A stretch of 64,000 nucleotides of DNA from Desulfocucumis palustris (GCF_002933875.1 NZ_BFAV01000119.1:1-64000), one strand, 5' to 3'; counted from the first letter of the stretch, positions 1-9,022 are shown. The notes: generated by a model from the letters alone, not told the origin. Program-made: numbers and translations.

Positions 1-584
1 TTCATATTGGGCTTGTGGTTCAGGTAACTCCAAACAGCACCGCCGCAAACGGCAGAACTGACCGTGTGGTTAAACTGCAAGGGATGCACGTTAAAAGCTC
101 CGATGTAATCATTTAAAATGTGATAGGCCTGCAAGGGGTTGCAGACAAACAGGACAACGTCCGGAGCAACGGGTGTTTTTGCCAGCGGCGCCGTCATAAA
201 GGAGTCGATTTCACCAAGGGACAAGCGCGGCTTTGTTGACATCACCTCTTTTGCTTTTTCAAAATCGATGACAAATTTCATATGCCTCCTGGCCTCTTCA
301 TCCGATAGCCGGTTGTATCCAAAAGTGGTCAGGCAGCTTTGACATAGAATGTTATCCCTTGAGCCTTTCAGCACATAGTTGGCCATGCGGGAAGCGGCCG
401 TGAACTGGCAGAAAGTAACCTTCGCCAATACTCTCTTTTCAGCTTTGTAATGGCCGGCTTCCTCCGAAGATTTAAAGAACTTTATGGCCACCGGGTGATA
501 GTCCAGTTTCAATAAACTTTCCAGTGTTTCCTGAGCACCGACGTAATCCATTGCATACTTCTTATTAACGTTTTTATATTGCAT
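1..584 (-). CDS. DUF169 family protein (partial, C-terminus off the left edge)
   Basis: The reading frame starts at ATG 584 behind a good ribosome site (AAGGAG, 8 nt before the ATG) and runs off the left edge, so about 194 residues are visible. The sequence resembles the DUF169 (COG2043) family: an N-terminal stretch LDYHPVAIKFFKSSEEA, a cysteine-containing segment (KVTFCQFTAASRMAN, then CQSCL), and the later stretch VLFVCNPLQAYHIL. No catalytic function is established for the family. It lies on the minus strand away from the crotonase gene and may head a transcript that continues beyond the window. Family assignment is by recognition of the motif pattern only. Confidence 0.7.
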   Translation of the reverse strand, partial: MQYKNVNKKYAMDYVGAQETLESLLKLDYHPVAIKFFKSSEEAGHYKAEKRVLAKVTFCQFTAASRMANYVLKGSRDNILCQSCLTTFGYNRLSDEEARRHMKFVIDFEKAKEVMSTKPRLSLGEIDSFMTAPLAKTPVAPDVVLFVCNPLQAYHILNDYIGAFNVHPLQFNHTVSSAVCGGAVWSYLNHKPNM

Positions 585-791
585 TTTGGTTACTCCTTAG
601 AAATTTTTCCATACAAGGTACCATTCTACATTCCAGTTGCAAATGAAATTTTGTTCCTTCTTTTCTTATACTCCCCTTGGGCCAATCCAAAATATTCAAA
701 TTGTTTTCCCCATACGACTCCTCCCCATGCATGAAAACTACAAAAAATCAGCTGCTTCTCATTACTAGGAAAAAATAAAACCAGATAATTA

Positions 792-1173
792 ATGTATAAG
801 CAAATCTCTCACCAACATAAGAATTGTGACTTATGGATGCCAACATCACGAACAACTTTGCACTGTCCACAAGAAACTGGCAAGTCATAAATTTCTGCCT
901 GTCCCAATACCTATGCGCTGAAAAATCCAATGGGAAGTGGCGTATAAAAAATGTCTTTTTAGAAAACAGGATGTATAAAAATTATATTTATTTACTGTCT
1001 TATGATAAGAACCTAATAAACATTTTAAATAACCGGCTAACAGCCGCCAGCTTAATAATGTATAAAAATTATACTATGTTAGAATCTATGGATAATTTCT
1101 TATACATGGAGTTTACAAGGGGATATCCCAGGGCACCTGAACGCGTCTTCCGCCGCAGAGGTATAGTCCCCGG
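792..1173. repeat. Degenerate direct repeat, copy 1
   Basis: This stretch reappears at 4138-4479 in the same orientation, diverged and with indels, but with many identical blocks: accaacat, ccaacatcac, gcaagtcat, taataaacattttgaata-like, ctaacagccgc, ggcttaataatgtataaaa, gaatctatggataattt. Several short open frames cross it but none is intact in both copies, so I treat it as non-coding repeat DNA. The rest of the 585-1353 gap is AT-rich with nothing recognisable. Confidence 0.75.
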
Positions 1174-1353
1174 CAACATCCAAAATTTTTTATTTAACAG
1201 GTAGGAATGGCAATAAATTAAATACTGGCATACCGGTGCGGTTCCCAAATACTTGTTCACATATCCCGTTGTCCCAGTAAATGCGGCCAAGTCGTAAAGT
1301 GCCAAAATGAATAAGGATGCTCTGCGACAAAAACTTTGCACCTCCTGTTCTTA

Positions 1354-1371
1354 CTGGCATTTATATTGCAT
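1354..1371 (+). promoter_or_regulatory. Sigma-54 type -24/-12 promoter of the crotonase gene
   Basis: The sequence CTGGCATTTATATTGCAT matches the -24/-12 consensus (TGGCAC-N5-TTGCA) with one departure, T for C in the GGCA(C/T) part. GG at 1356-1357 and GC at 1368-1369 are exactly 10 nt apart. The start of transcription would be near 1381, about 120 nt before the gene at 1502. A sigma-54 activator gene is in the window at 27.6 kb. Confidence 0.6.
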
Positions 1372-1501
1372 GAATTTATATTCGTATTTAAAGGGCCTTA
1401 CGACACCATAACTGTTCTTCTTACTGTCCACAGCATGTCCATTAAGCCACCTAAAAGTGCTTGCGCCAGCAAGTACGTCTTTAATAAATAAAAAAAGGGG
1501 G

Positions 1502-2329
1502 ATGAATTCATTGAGCTTTGAAACAGTAACCTACGAGGTTGATGGCAAGGTGGTGAGAATCGGGCTAAACCGCCCCAAGGCTGTTAACGCCATTGATGGT
1601 GTGATGAAGAGGGAGTTGCTGGAGGCATTTACCATGGTTGCCCAGGAAAAAGAAGCCATGGTGGTTGTCCTTTTTGGGCACGGCAATAATTTTTGCTCCG
1701 GCGTAGATTTGAAGGATATGGCTTTTAACGGCTGGGAGCATACACCCGAAGGTTGGGCCGGCCATTTTAACCAATTGATTAGTACTTCAAGAGTTATGTG
1801 GAACCTGGATATCCCGGTAATCGCGGCAGTTAAGGGTTTCTGCCTCGGCGGCGGCTGCGACCTGGCCATGATGGCTGATTTTGTTTTGGCCGCCGACAAT
1901 ACCAGGATCGGTGAGCCGGAAATTATGATGGGAGCCTTTGCTCCGACTCTAATTGTCCCCTGGCTCATGGGGATGAAAAAAGCCAGGGAATTTCTTGTTA
2001 TTGGTACCGAACTGGACGCAGAAGAGGCCAAGGAACTGGGTCTGATCAACCGGGTATTTCCTTTGGACGCTTTGGACGAAAATGTAGAAAAATGGGTGAA
2101 ACACATCTGCAATATCCCCAGGGCGGCTTTAAAAATGAGCAAAAAAGTATTAAACAAGCAATATGAGCTAATGGGTCTTTGGGATGCCATTGAATATAAC
2201 CGTGAGTACTCCGTTATACTCAACCTTAACAAGACAAGGGAAGAAAGGATGGACTCCTTAAAGTTTATTAGAGAGCAAGGGCTGAAAGCGCTGCTCAAGC
2301 AGCTGGATGAAAAAACGATAGTCAGGTAA
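1502..2329 (+). CDS. Enoyl-CoA hydratase/isomerase family protein (atypical crotonase)
   Basis: A crotonase-fold protein of about 275 residues. The oxyanion-hole segment NFCSGVDLKDMA and the stretch GFCLGGGCDLAMMADFVLA are clear. In canonical hydratases the second stretch ends GGGCE, where Glu144 is catalytic; here Asp replaces it. The second acid (GEPEI) is kept, but the usual IPGAGGTQRL is replaced by FAPTLIVPWLMG. It may therefore be an isomerase, hydrolase or ring-cleaving relative and not a standard 2-enoyl-CoA hydratase. ATG 1502 abuts the GGGGG ribosome site; TTG 1511, nine bases after it, is an equally plausible start. It stands alone behind a sigma-54-like promoter and is closed by a strong terminator. 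Confidence 0.85.
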   Translation: MNSLSFETVTYEVDGKVVRIGLNRPKAVNAIDGVMKRELLEAFTMVAQEKEAMVVVLFGHGNNFCSGVDLKDMAFNGWEHTPEGWAGHFNQLISTSRVMWNLDIPVIAAVKGFCLGGGCDLAMMADFVLAADNTRIGEPEIMMGAFAPTLIVPWLMGMKKAREFLVIGTELDAEEAKELGLINRVFPLDALDENVEKWVKHICNIPRAALKMSKKVLNKQYELMGLWDAIEYNREYSVILNLNKTREERMDSLKFIREQGLKALLKQLDEKTIVR

Positions 2330-2363
2330 TAAAAGTTTGTGACTCCTCCTCTCCCTATTTTTC

Positions 2364-2414
2364 TACCACCGTTAAACACGGTCTAAACGAAGTGTTCAAC
2401 GGTGGTATTTTTTA
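2364..2414 (+). terminator. Rho-independent terminator after the crotonase gene
   Basis: TACCACCGTT and AACGGTGGTA form a 10-bp stem, extended by AACAC/GTGTT after a one-base mismatch, and are followed by TTTTTTA. It lies 35 nt after the stop codon and faces the convergent chemoreceptor gene. Confidence 0.9.
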
Positions 2415-2546
2415 TTCTAATCATAAACTCGGCCAGTTTAAAAACAAAGGTATGTGCTTTAAAAAAGGTGTATAGTCAAGGGGGGTAGTGGCTGTACGAT
2501 AATATCCACATGGAGAGAATTCAATAAATCACTTCTATATCGATAA

Positions 2547-4103
2547 CTACACTTTAAACCTGTTCACAGCCGACCGCAGACCGGTGGCAATATCGGCCAG
2601 TTCCTGGGTGGATCCGACCACCTGCTGGATGGTGGTGGAAACCTGCTCGTTGCCCTCGGAAAGGCGCTGGGTGCCCTCCCCGGTCTGCCTGGTGACCAGG
2701 GCTATTTCCTCAACCAGGCTGATGCTGCTGTTGATGGCCACTATTATGCTGTCCAGGGCGGCACCGGCCTCCGAGGCCAGATGAACCCCCTCTTTCACCT
2801 CGGCCGCCCCGTATTCCATGGCCAGCATGGAATCCTCCACTCCGGCCTGGATCTGCTGTATCAGCTGCCCTATCTCTCCGGCGGCCGAGGCCGACTGCTC
2901 GGCCAGCTTTCTCACCTCGTCGGCCACCACGGCAAAGCCGCGCCCCTGCTCTCCGGCCCTGGCCGCCTCAATGGCTGCGTTTAAGGCCAGAAGGTTGGTC
3001 TGTTCGGCAATTCCCGTTATAACATCGGTTATGTTCCCCACCTTGGCGGACAGTTGGCCCAATTTCTGAATGGAGCTATTGGCCTCACCGCTGGCCCGGG
3101 CGATGGCATTTATTTTTTCTACCGTCCTTTGCACCGTGCCGCTGCCCGACTGGGCAACCTCCACCACCTTTCTGGACCCCTCGGCGGTGGTGCTGGCGTT
3201 TTCCATGCTTTTTTCGGCCATGGCGGCCACCTCGCCGGTGGCGCTGGCCACCTCCTCCACGGTGGCGTTTACCTCCTCCGCCGAGGCCGCCAGCTCTTCA
3301 CTGTGGGCGGCCACCGACTGGGCGGCGATTACGATACCACTCACCAGCTCCCTTAGCTGCTCCCTGGTCCGGTTGATCGCCCCGGCCAGCTCACCCAGTT
3401 CATCCCGGCGGTTAATCTCCACGGTATGGGTAAAGTCCCCGGCGGCCATGGGCTGGACTCTGCTCATGATCATCCGCACCGGGCCGGTGATGGACCTGGT
3501 AATGAAAAAAGACAGGAGGGCAGCTATAAGCAAAGCAATTATGCCTACCACGTTGATGGTGACACGCCCGCTTTTCACGGCAGTTTCAGTAACACTATGC
3601 AATTGATTGCTTTTTTGTTCGTTTTCGCTAATTGATTCATCCAGTGTTTTATTTACTTTGGTAGTGATCGGCGCAATGACAGTTCCCAGCGCAGTTGCCT
3701 CCACCAGCTTATCTTCCCTTAGTAGGGGCACCATGTTCTGGGTAACCTGCTGGTCACAATCCTTAACCTGAACCAGTATTATCTCAAATTTAGACCTGTC
3801 TTGTTCCGAAGAATTATTGATCCGCTCTGAGATAAGATTTTCTGTTATCTTAATCTTCTCATTGTACTGATTAAGATAGCTTTCGCTATTATAGAGCATA
3901 TAGCCCCAAATGGCCGACACAGCTTCCTGGAAGGACTCTTTGATCTGGTAATCAAGACTGATACGTTCAGAGTTCACCCCGATATCCTTGATATTTACCT
4001 CGGTAGTGTTCATCTTAAGGCTGGCCACCACCGCGATTATGGCCAGCAGCACTAAAAGTGTTGTGAAACCACCGCCTATTCTCATGCGCACAGAAGCCCT
4101 CAT
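2547..4103 (-). CDS. Methyl-accepting chemotaxis protein (membrane-bound)
   Basis: A 518-residue transducer. A first membrane segment (about residues 10-30, [17 protein letters not shown]) is followed by a four-helix-type extracellular sensor region of about 160 residues. A second membrane segment (about 193-213, [18 protein letters not shown]) is followed by a HAMP domain and a long signalling coiled coil with the hairpin tip [23 protein letters not shown] 4103 is chosen because it follows GGGAGGGAAAGAAC and opens [11 protein letters not shown], placing a basic stretch before the first membrane helix; a longer frame upstream would run into the repeat at 4138. The ligand is unknown. The gene converges on the crotonase gene. 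Confidence 0.93.
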   Translation of the reverse strand: MRASVRMRIGGGFTTLLVLLAIIAVVASLKMNTTEVNIKDIGVNSERISLDYQIKESFQEAVSAIWGYMLYNSESYLNQYNEKIKITENLISERINNSSEQDRSKFEIILVQVKDCDQQVTQNMVPLLREDKLVEATALGTVIAPITTKVNKTLDESISENEQKSNQLHSVTETAVKSGRVTINVVGIIALLIAALLSFFITRSITGPVRMIMSRVQPMAAGDFTHTVEINRRDELGELAGAINRTREQLRELVSGIVIAAQSVAAHSEELAASAEEVNATVEEVASATGEVAAMAEKSMENASTTAEGSRKVVEVAQSGSGTVQRTVEKINAIARASGEANSSIQKLGQLSAKVGNITDVITGIAEQTNLLALNAAIEAARAGEQGRGFAVVADEVRKLAEQSASAAGEIGQLIQQIQAGVEDSMLAMEYGAAEVKEGVHLASEAGAALDSIIVAINSSISLVEEIALVTRQTGEGTQRLSEGNEQVSTTIQQVVGSTQELADIATGLRSAVNRFKV

Positions 4104-4137
4104 TGTTCTTTCCCTCCCTATTTTTTTATTTGATTTC

Positions 4138-4479
4138 ATGTAAGCAAATTTCACACCAACATAAAATTGTGGCTTATTGTGGCTTGAGGATACCAACATC
4201 ACAAATGGCTTTGGACTGTCCGCCGGAATTAGCAAGTCATGAATTTGTGCCTGTCCCCTGTCTTTTCAGAAAGCAGAATGTGTAGAAATATATTAATTTA
4301 CTGCCTCATGCTAAAGGCTTAATAAACATTTTGAATAACTGGCTAACAGCCGCTGGCTTAATAATGTATAAAAACTATACTGTTATGAAATCTATGGATA
4401 ATTTCTTATACACGGAGTTTACAAGGAAATATCGCAGAGTGCCCGAATACTTCTTACAACGCAAGGGTATAATCTCCGG
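4138..4479. repeat. Degenerate direct repeat, copy 2
   Basis: Second copy of the repeat at 792-1173, about 342 bp because of deletions relative to copy 1. It starts about 35 bp upstream of the chemoreceptor start codon, so it could carry that gene's promoter. The open frame seen across copy 1 is broken here. Confidence 0.75.
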
Positions 4480-4666
4480 TATTTGTTTTTATATAATGGA
4501 CTAAAAGTATACAGAATTAGAGAACTGGTAGACCTGCTTAAAGAAGCGGTAACCCATGCGTTATCCCAACCGGTGGCTGAACCAACCAGGGCACTGTCTG
4601 AAAGACTAAAAGGGTTTTCAGACAAAAAAGCACAGTCCATTTAGCCGAATAAGACTGTACTTGTAG

Positions 4667-4697
4667 TGCGACAAGGGGACGGTTCTCAAGTGTCGCA
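4667..4697. repeat. GGGGACGGTTCT hairpin motif
   Basis: TGCGACA and TGTCGCA form a 7-bp stem around AGGGGACGGTTCTCA. The core AAGGGGACGGTTCT recurs inverted at 19585-19609, also between short inverted arms. Between copy 2 of the large repeat and this motif, 4480-4640 holds a short open stretch (ending RLKGFSDKKAQSI) that I cannot assign. Confidence 0.6.
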
Positions 4698-4784
4698 AAA
4701 ATTAAATTTTCCGGGCAGTATCAACTGCACTGTCTTTTAAGGAGCCGTTACAAACTAAATCTTACACAATCTCTTTCTTCTATA

Positions 4785-5050
4785 TTAACCAATAATTCCT
4801 TCATGTATTTGTGAAATAACCACCGCCTCCATCACCGCGGGGTGTTCAAAAAGGACATCTTCCACCTCCCGGGGATATACATTTTCGCCCCCGGTTATGA
4901 TCATGTCATTTTTGCGGTCCACCAGGTATATATAGCCATTCTTGTCCACGGTCCCATGTCGCCGGTGTGCAGCCATCCATTTTTTACTGTTTTTGCTGTG
5001 ATATCCGGATAACCCCGGCAGCCTGCCGAACTTTTTCCGGCAAGCAAATA
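4785..5050 (-). pseudogene. Acyl-CoA ligase C-terminal relic (frameshifted)
   Basis: The minus strand encodes [19 protein letters not shown], then after a one-base frame change [20 protein letters not shown] and [20 protein letters not shown]. This is the characteristic C-terminal subdomain of AMP-forming acyl-CoA synthetases (the A8 hinge motif and following strand). The frame closes shortly after EAVVISQ, before the catalytic A10 lysine region, and everything N-terminal of the fragment is missing. It sits 50 bp from the 3' end of the thiolase gene, so a ligase-thiolase arrangement probably existed here once. Confidence 0.85.
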
Positions 5051-5099
5051 GAAGTGCCCTTTTATTATCAATTAAGGGCACTCCTATTTTTACATGGTA

Positions 5100-6281
5100 T
5101 CAGTCAACCTTCTCTATGATGGTAGCCACACCCTGCCCGCCGCCGCAACAGGCGGTAATCAGGGCGTAACGGGCTCCTTTTCTGTGCAGTTCGCTGATTG
5201 CCTTGACGGTGAGTATGGCCAGGGAACCTGCAATGGGGTGACCCAGAGCGATAGCCCCTCCGTTTGGATTGAATTTTTCACCGTCACGCCAGTCGATGCC
5301 CAGCTCACGGCAGCAAGCAATTGCCTGGGAGGCGAAGGCCTCGTTAAGCTCTATTACGTCTAGTTGGTCAATGGACATGCCGGCCCTGGCCAGGGCCTTG
5401 CGGGTGGCCGGGACAGGCCCCATACCCATTATATTGGGGTCCACACCTCCAGATCCAAAAGCCCGCACCACTGCCAGGGGTTTTAAGCCTAACTCTTCCG
5501 CCTTTTCTCTGGAAGTGACCAACAGCGCGGCGGCCCCGTCGTTAATCCCGGATGACGTGCCGGCAGTAACCGTCCCATCCTTTTTAAAAGCCGGCCTTAG
5601 TTTGGCCAGAGCTTCCAGAGTGGTGTTCGGACGCGGGTGCTCGTCCACCTCAAATACCACCGGGTCACCTTTCTTTTGGGGTATTACCACCGGAACTATC
5701 TGTTCTTTAAACCTTCCTTCATTAATGGCCCTGGCGGCTTTTACCTGACTGAGGTAACCCATTTCATCCTGCTCTTCCCTGGGAATGTTAAAGCGCTGGG
5801 CCACATTTTCGGCGGTGATGCCCATGGGCGGGTCGCCAATTTCCTCGGGGCTTAAAGGCCGGCCGGTAAATTCAGGCGCATTCCGCTGAAAAGCGGCGGT
5901 AGGTTTTTCCAATAGATACGGTTGGCGGGTCATACTGTCCACTCCTCCGGCCAGGTAAATATCGCCCACACCCGCCCAAATATGGGTTGCCGCCAAATTG
6001 ACCGCGGTGGAACCGGATCCGCACTGGCGGTCAATGGTTATAGCCGGTATTTCCATGGGCAGCCCCGCCTCCAGCAGGGCCATCCGCCCAAGGCAACCCG
6101 CCGTTCCCAGGCAGTGCCCGTATATTACCTCGTCAATTAGCCCGGGTTTTTGTAAGCCGCTCCTTGCCACCGCCGCTTTCATTACAACAGCCGCAAGGTT
6201 TTGCGGGGGAATGTCCCGCAGAGCACCATTTTCTTTTGCTATAGCGGTTCTGGCCATCCCTACAATAACAGCTTCACGCAT
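5100..6281 (-). CDS. Acetyl-CoA C-acyltransferase (thiolase)
   Basis: A 393-residue thiolase, the usual family length. It carries the nucleophile motif DRQCGSGS (Cys near 88), the histidine motif NPNGGAIALGHP and the C-terminal cysteine motif TACCGGGQG, so all three catalytic positions are present. It would cleave 3-oxoacyl-CoA with CoA, or run in the condensing direction. The second of two close ATGs (6281) is preferred because it lies seven bases after AAAGGAG, while ATG 6287 sits almost on top of it. The gene lies 154 bp downstream of tetR on the same strand and may be co-transcribed with it. Substrate chain length cannot be read from the sequence. Confidence 0.93.
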   Translation of the reverse strand: MREAVIVGMARTAIAKENGALRDIPPQNLAAVVMKAAVARSGLQKPGLIDEVIYGHCLGTAGCLGRMALLEAGLPMEIPAITIDRQCGSGSTAVNLAATHIWAGVGDIYLAGGVDSMTRQPYLLEKPTAAFQRNAPEFTGRPLSPEEIGDPPMGITAENVAQRFNIPREEQDEMGYLSQVKAARAINEGRFKEQIVPVVIPQKKGDPVVFEVDEHPRPNTTLEALAKLRPAFKKDGTVTAGTSSGINDGAAALLVTSREKAEELGLKPLAVVRAFGSGGVDPNIMGMGPVPATRKALARAGMSIDQLDVIELNEAFASQAIACCRELGIDWRDGEKFNPNGGAIALGHPIAGSLAILTVKAISELHRKGARYALITACCGGGQGVATIIEKVD

Positions 6282-6435
6282 TTTCATTCTCCTTTCAATT
6301 TAAATATAAATTTGTACATTTTCCCAGGAAAACAATCCCTTGGTTGGTGAAATTTTTCACTATACATCAGTTAACCGCATCATCCCTCACCAGCCTTTTT
6401 ATAAATTTTCAATTTGTTAGCTTATTGAAACACAC

Positions 6436-7011
6436 TTATTTATTTTTTATTCCGTCAAAAATAATGGGCCAAAATTTTTCTCCTATTTCCCGGGATGACA
6501 GCGGGCCATTCTTGTTGTACCACTGGTAAACCCAGTCACACGTACCGAATATGGCTTTTGTCATAAGGGATTGATCGATATCTCCCCTGAGAGCCCCTGA
6601 CATAATCCCATCACTTAAAGCATTTTCAAAAATAAGCTCATACTCGTCTCTTTTTCTCCTGACAGCCCTGAATTTTTCCTGCGACAAAAATCTTTTTTCC
6701 TGATAAAAAACACTTACATAGGACTTATATTCCCCCACACACTCCACCAGGTCGATGATCAATTTCTTTAAACGCATAATCGGGTCGGTATGTAGTCTGC
6801 AGGCCTCTTTACCATTTTCGTATATATGGTTCATAAACTTTTCGTGAATCAGGACCAGTATGTCTTCTTTGGATTTGAAATAATAAAAAAGTCCGCCTTT
6901 ACTTACCTCCGCTTTCTCACAAATTTCCAGTATGGAAGTCGCATGGTAACCCTTGGTCTCAAATAATTGCGTCGCAGCCTCTACAATTCTTTCCTTTGTC
7001 TCTGTTTTCAT
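6436..7011 (-). CDS. TetR family regulator, FadR-like
   Basis: A 191-residue TetR protein. The N-terminal helix-turn-helix is typical (residues 5-50, KERIVEAATQLFETKGYHAT then ILEICEKAEVSKGGLFYYF), followed by an alpha-helical ligand domain. Start ATG 7011 follows AAAAGGGG. It is divergent from the acyl-CoA dehydrogenase gene and upstream of a thiolase, a layout seen for acyl-CoA-responsive repressors of beta-oxidation. The 49-bp palindrome at 7128-7176 is the obvious binding-site candidate. That an acyl-CoA is the ligand is inferred from context only. Confidence 0.9.
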   Translation of the reverse strand: MKTETKERIVEAATQLFETKGYHATSILEICEKAEVSKGGLFYYFKSKEDILVLIHEKFMNHIYENGKEACRLHTDPIMRLKKLIIDLVECVGEYKSYVSVFYQEKRFLSQEKFRAVRRKRDEYELIFENALSDGIMSGALRGDIDQSLMTKAIFGTCDWVYQWYNKNGPLSSREIGEKFWPIIFDGIKNK

Positions 7012-7099
7012 CCAGCCGGCCCCTTTTGAGATGGTTTTGTGAAATATTTTAAGAGTGATTATACCATCTAAATTTTAAAATTTTCGCACAAATTTATCA

Positions 7100-7128
7100 T
7101 TGATTATTATAAGCCAATTATATATAAT
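7100..7128 (+). promoter_or_regulatory. Sigma-A promoter of the acyl-CoA dehydrogenase operon
   Basis: TTGATT (7100-7105) and TATAAT (7123-7128) are separated by exactly 17 bp. The last base of the -10 box is the first base of the 49-bp palindrome, so a repressor bound there would block initiation. Confidence 0.75.
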
Positions 7129-7176
7129 TTACAATACCGGACAGCCGGTACAGTACCGGCCGTCCGGTATTGTAAA
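7128..7176. promoter_or_regulatory. 49-bp near-perfect palindrome, probable TetR operator
   Basis: The arms read TTTACAATACCGGACA and CGTCCGGTATTGTAAA around the perfect core GCCGGTAC-A-GTACCGGC; only one of the 24 arm positions mismatches. It can also be read as two abutting 18-bp sites, ATACCGGACAGCCGGTAC and GTACCGGCCGTCCGGTAT, which would suit two TetR dimers. It covers the expected start of transcription and ends 22 bp before the start codon. Confidence 0.8.
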
Positions 7177-7198
7177 TTTAAAAGAAAGGGCGTTATAA

Positions 7199-9022
7199 AT
7201 GGCTGGAAATTTCAACTACTCTAACCGTGATCATAAATTTGTCATTAAAGAATGGCTGGATATTGAAAAAATATTGGGTTTTGATAAGTTCAAGGATTTT
7301 TACGACCTTGAAGACATGGACATGATTTTGGATCAGGGGGTCAAGGTAGCCAGGGAAATTGTCGCTCCCACCAGCATTGACGGAGACAGAACAGGGGTTG
7401 TGCTTTCCAATGGGCAGGCAATCGTTCCGGAATGTTATCATAAGGCCTATAAATTCATGCAGGAAAACGGTTATGGAAATTCCCAGTTCAACCCCGATGA
7501 AGAGGGAATTCTGCCCAATACTGTGCATATCGCCCTGGAGGAGTTCTTCAACGCCGCCAACCCCAGCTTTGATGCGTACATCAGCCTGGTTAAGGGGGCC
7601 AGCAAGCTCATATACAGATTTGGAACCGAGGATGACAAAAAAAGATTTCTGCCCAGAATGTACAGCGGAGAGTGGGGCGGCACCATGTGCCTTACCGAGC
7701 CCTGCTGCGGGTCGGATGTGGGCGATATAACCACACGGGCCTTTGCCACCGATGACCCCGGCGTGTATAAAATAAAGGGAACCAAGTGCTTTATCACCTG
7801 TGGCGACCAAAATATTACTGAAAACATTATTCACTTGCTGTTGGCCAAGTGTGAAGGGGCGGTCCCGGGAACCAAAGGAATTTCCCTCTTTATAGTACCC
7901 AAAATATGGGTTAATGAAGACGGCAGCCTGGGAGATTTCAACGATGTTTCCACGGTGGCACTGGAACATAAAATGGGGCTTCACGGTTCTCCCACCGCCA
8001 TGCTCAGTTTTGGTGAGAACGATGTCTGCCGGGGCATCCTGCTGGGTAATCCTCCGGATGAAAATGGCGTGGCAGAAGGCATGGCCCAAATGTTCGTTAT
8101 GATGAACGGCGCCAGGCAGGGCACAGGCCTTACTGCTCTGGGCATTATGCAGGCGGCCTACAATTACTCTCTGCAGTACGCCAAAGAGCGTGTACAGGGT
8201 AAAGAAATTGACAACCCCAAAGGTGAGCGCGTGCCTATAATACAGCACCCTGATATTAGAAGAATGCTCATGTTTCAAAAGTCCGTGTCCGAGGCCTGCA
8301 GGGCAATGCTCTACAAAAACGCTTATTATATTGACCTTGCGGAGAACAGCCCTGATCCTGAAGAGAGAAGAATAGCTGAGCGGAGAATTGAGGTAAACAA
8401 TCCATTGATTAAGGCTTATCCATCCGACATGGCGTGGATAACAACCGCCGAGGCCATACAAATACACGGCGGCTACGGTTTTACCGAGGAATACCCGGTG
8501 GCTCGGTGTGCCCGGGACTGCAAAATATTGACTATTTGGGAGGGAACCAATTTTATCCAATCAATGGATTTAGTAGGTAGAAAGTGGAATCTTGACCGGG
8601 GGAATATATTCGCCGAATGGCTGGACGAAATAATAAACTCGCTGGAAAAGTGCAAGGATATAGAGGATATTACACGGGACGCACATATAATGCTAGCTGC
8701 CTCTGAGGATTATAAAAATTTATGTTCACATATCAAACTATCTGCTAAAACAAATATAAAAATATTGCCTCTTTATTCCACCAGGATACTCCGGGCCACC
8801 TCCCTCCTCTGGGCGGGCGCCTTACTCCTGGAACAGGCCTCTATTGGCGTAAAGAAAGCTAAAGAAGTGGGTGAAAGTCATTTCGAGTATCCCTTCTATA
8901 TCGGTAAAGTACAAACCGCCAGGTTCTATATAAGAAACATCGTTCCCGAGATCTTCAATATTGCAGAGCTTATAAGAATTTGTGATACAACAGCCATGGA
9001 AATTCCGGAGAATGCTTTATAA
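7199..9022 (+). CDS. Acyl-CoA dehydrogenase, large (about 600-residue) type
   Basis: A 607-residue flavoprotein, longer than the usual 380 residues because of extra N- and C-terminal regions. The core is clear: CLTEPCCGSDVGD and IKGTKCFITCGDQ (FAD/substrate region), then EAIQIHGGYGFTEEYPVAR and LTIWEGTN, where the Glu of the (Y/W)EGT motif is the usual catalytic base. It would make trans-2-enoyl-CoA and pass electrons to an electron-transfer flavoprotein, whose genes are not in this window. ATG 7199 follows GAAAGGG. It forms an operon with the 3-hydroxyacyl-CoA dehydrogenase 38 bp downstream, apparently under TetR control. The acyl substrate is unknown. Confidence 0.93.
   Translation: MAGNFNYSNRDHKFVIKEWLDIEKILGFDKFKDFYDLEDMDMILDQGVKVAREIVAPTSIDGDRTGVVLSNGQAIVPECYHKAYKFMQENGYGNSQFNPDEEGILPNTVHIALEEFFNAANPSFDAYISLVKGASKLIYRFGTEDDKKRFLPRMYSGEWGGTMCLTEPCCGSDVGDITTRAFATDDPGVYKIKGTKCFITCGDQNITENIIHLLLAKCEGAVPGTKGISLFIVPKIWVNEDGSLGDFNDVSTVALEHKMGLHGSPTAMLSFGENDVCRGILLGNPPDENGVAEGMAQMFVMMNGARQGTGLTALGIMQAAYNYSLQYAKERVQGKEIDNPKGERVPIIQHPDIRRMLMFQKSVSEACRAMLYKNAYYIDLAENSPDPEERRIAERRIEVNNPLIKAYPSDMAWITTAEAIQIHGGYGFTEEYPVARCARDCKILTIWEGTNFIQSMDLVGRKWNLDRGNIFAEWLDEIINSLEKCKDIEDITRDAHIMLAASEDYKNLCSHIKLSAKTNIKILPLYSTRILRATSLLWAGALLLEQASIGVKKAKEVGESHFEYPFYIGKVQTARFYIRNIVPEIFNIAELIRICDTTAMEIPENAL

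Noticed and set aside
833-1204. 123-codon plus-strand frame within repeat copy 1
   Set aside because: The frame is not kept in repeat copy 2, and no known family is visible.
1231-1246. Another GGCAT-type sigma-54 candidate upstream of the crotonase gene
   Set aside because: The GG to GC spacing is 9 and not 10, and the -12 box is poor.
1531-2379. 282-codon minus-strand frame opposite the crotonase gene
   Set aside because: Shadow of a clear crotonase. It is low-complexity Ser/Leu-rich and has no family motif.
7193-8560. 455-codon open frame on the minus strand opposite the acyl-CoA dehydrogenase gene
   Set aside because: It mirrors a clear acyl-CoA dehydrogenase with all family motifs. It has no domain resemblance and no ribosome site of note.
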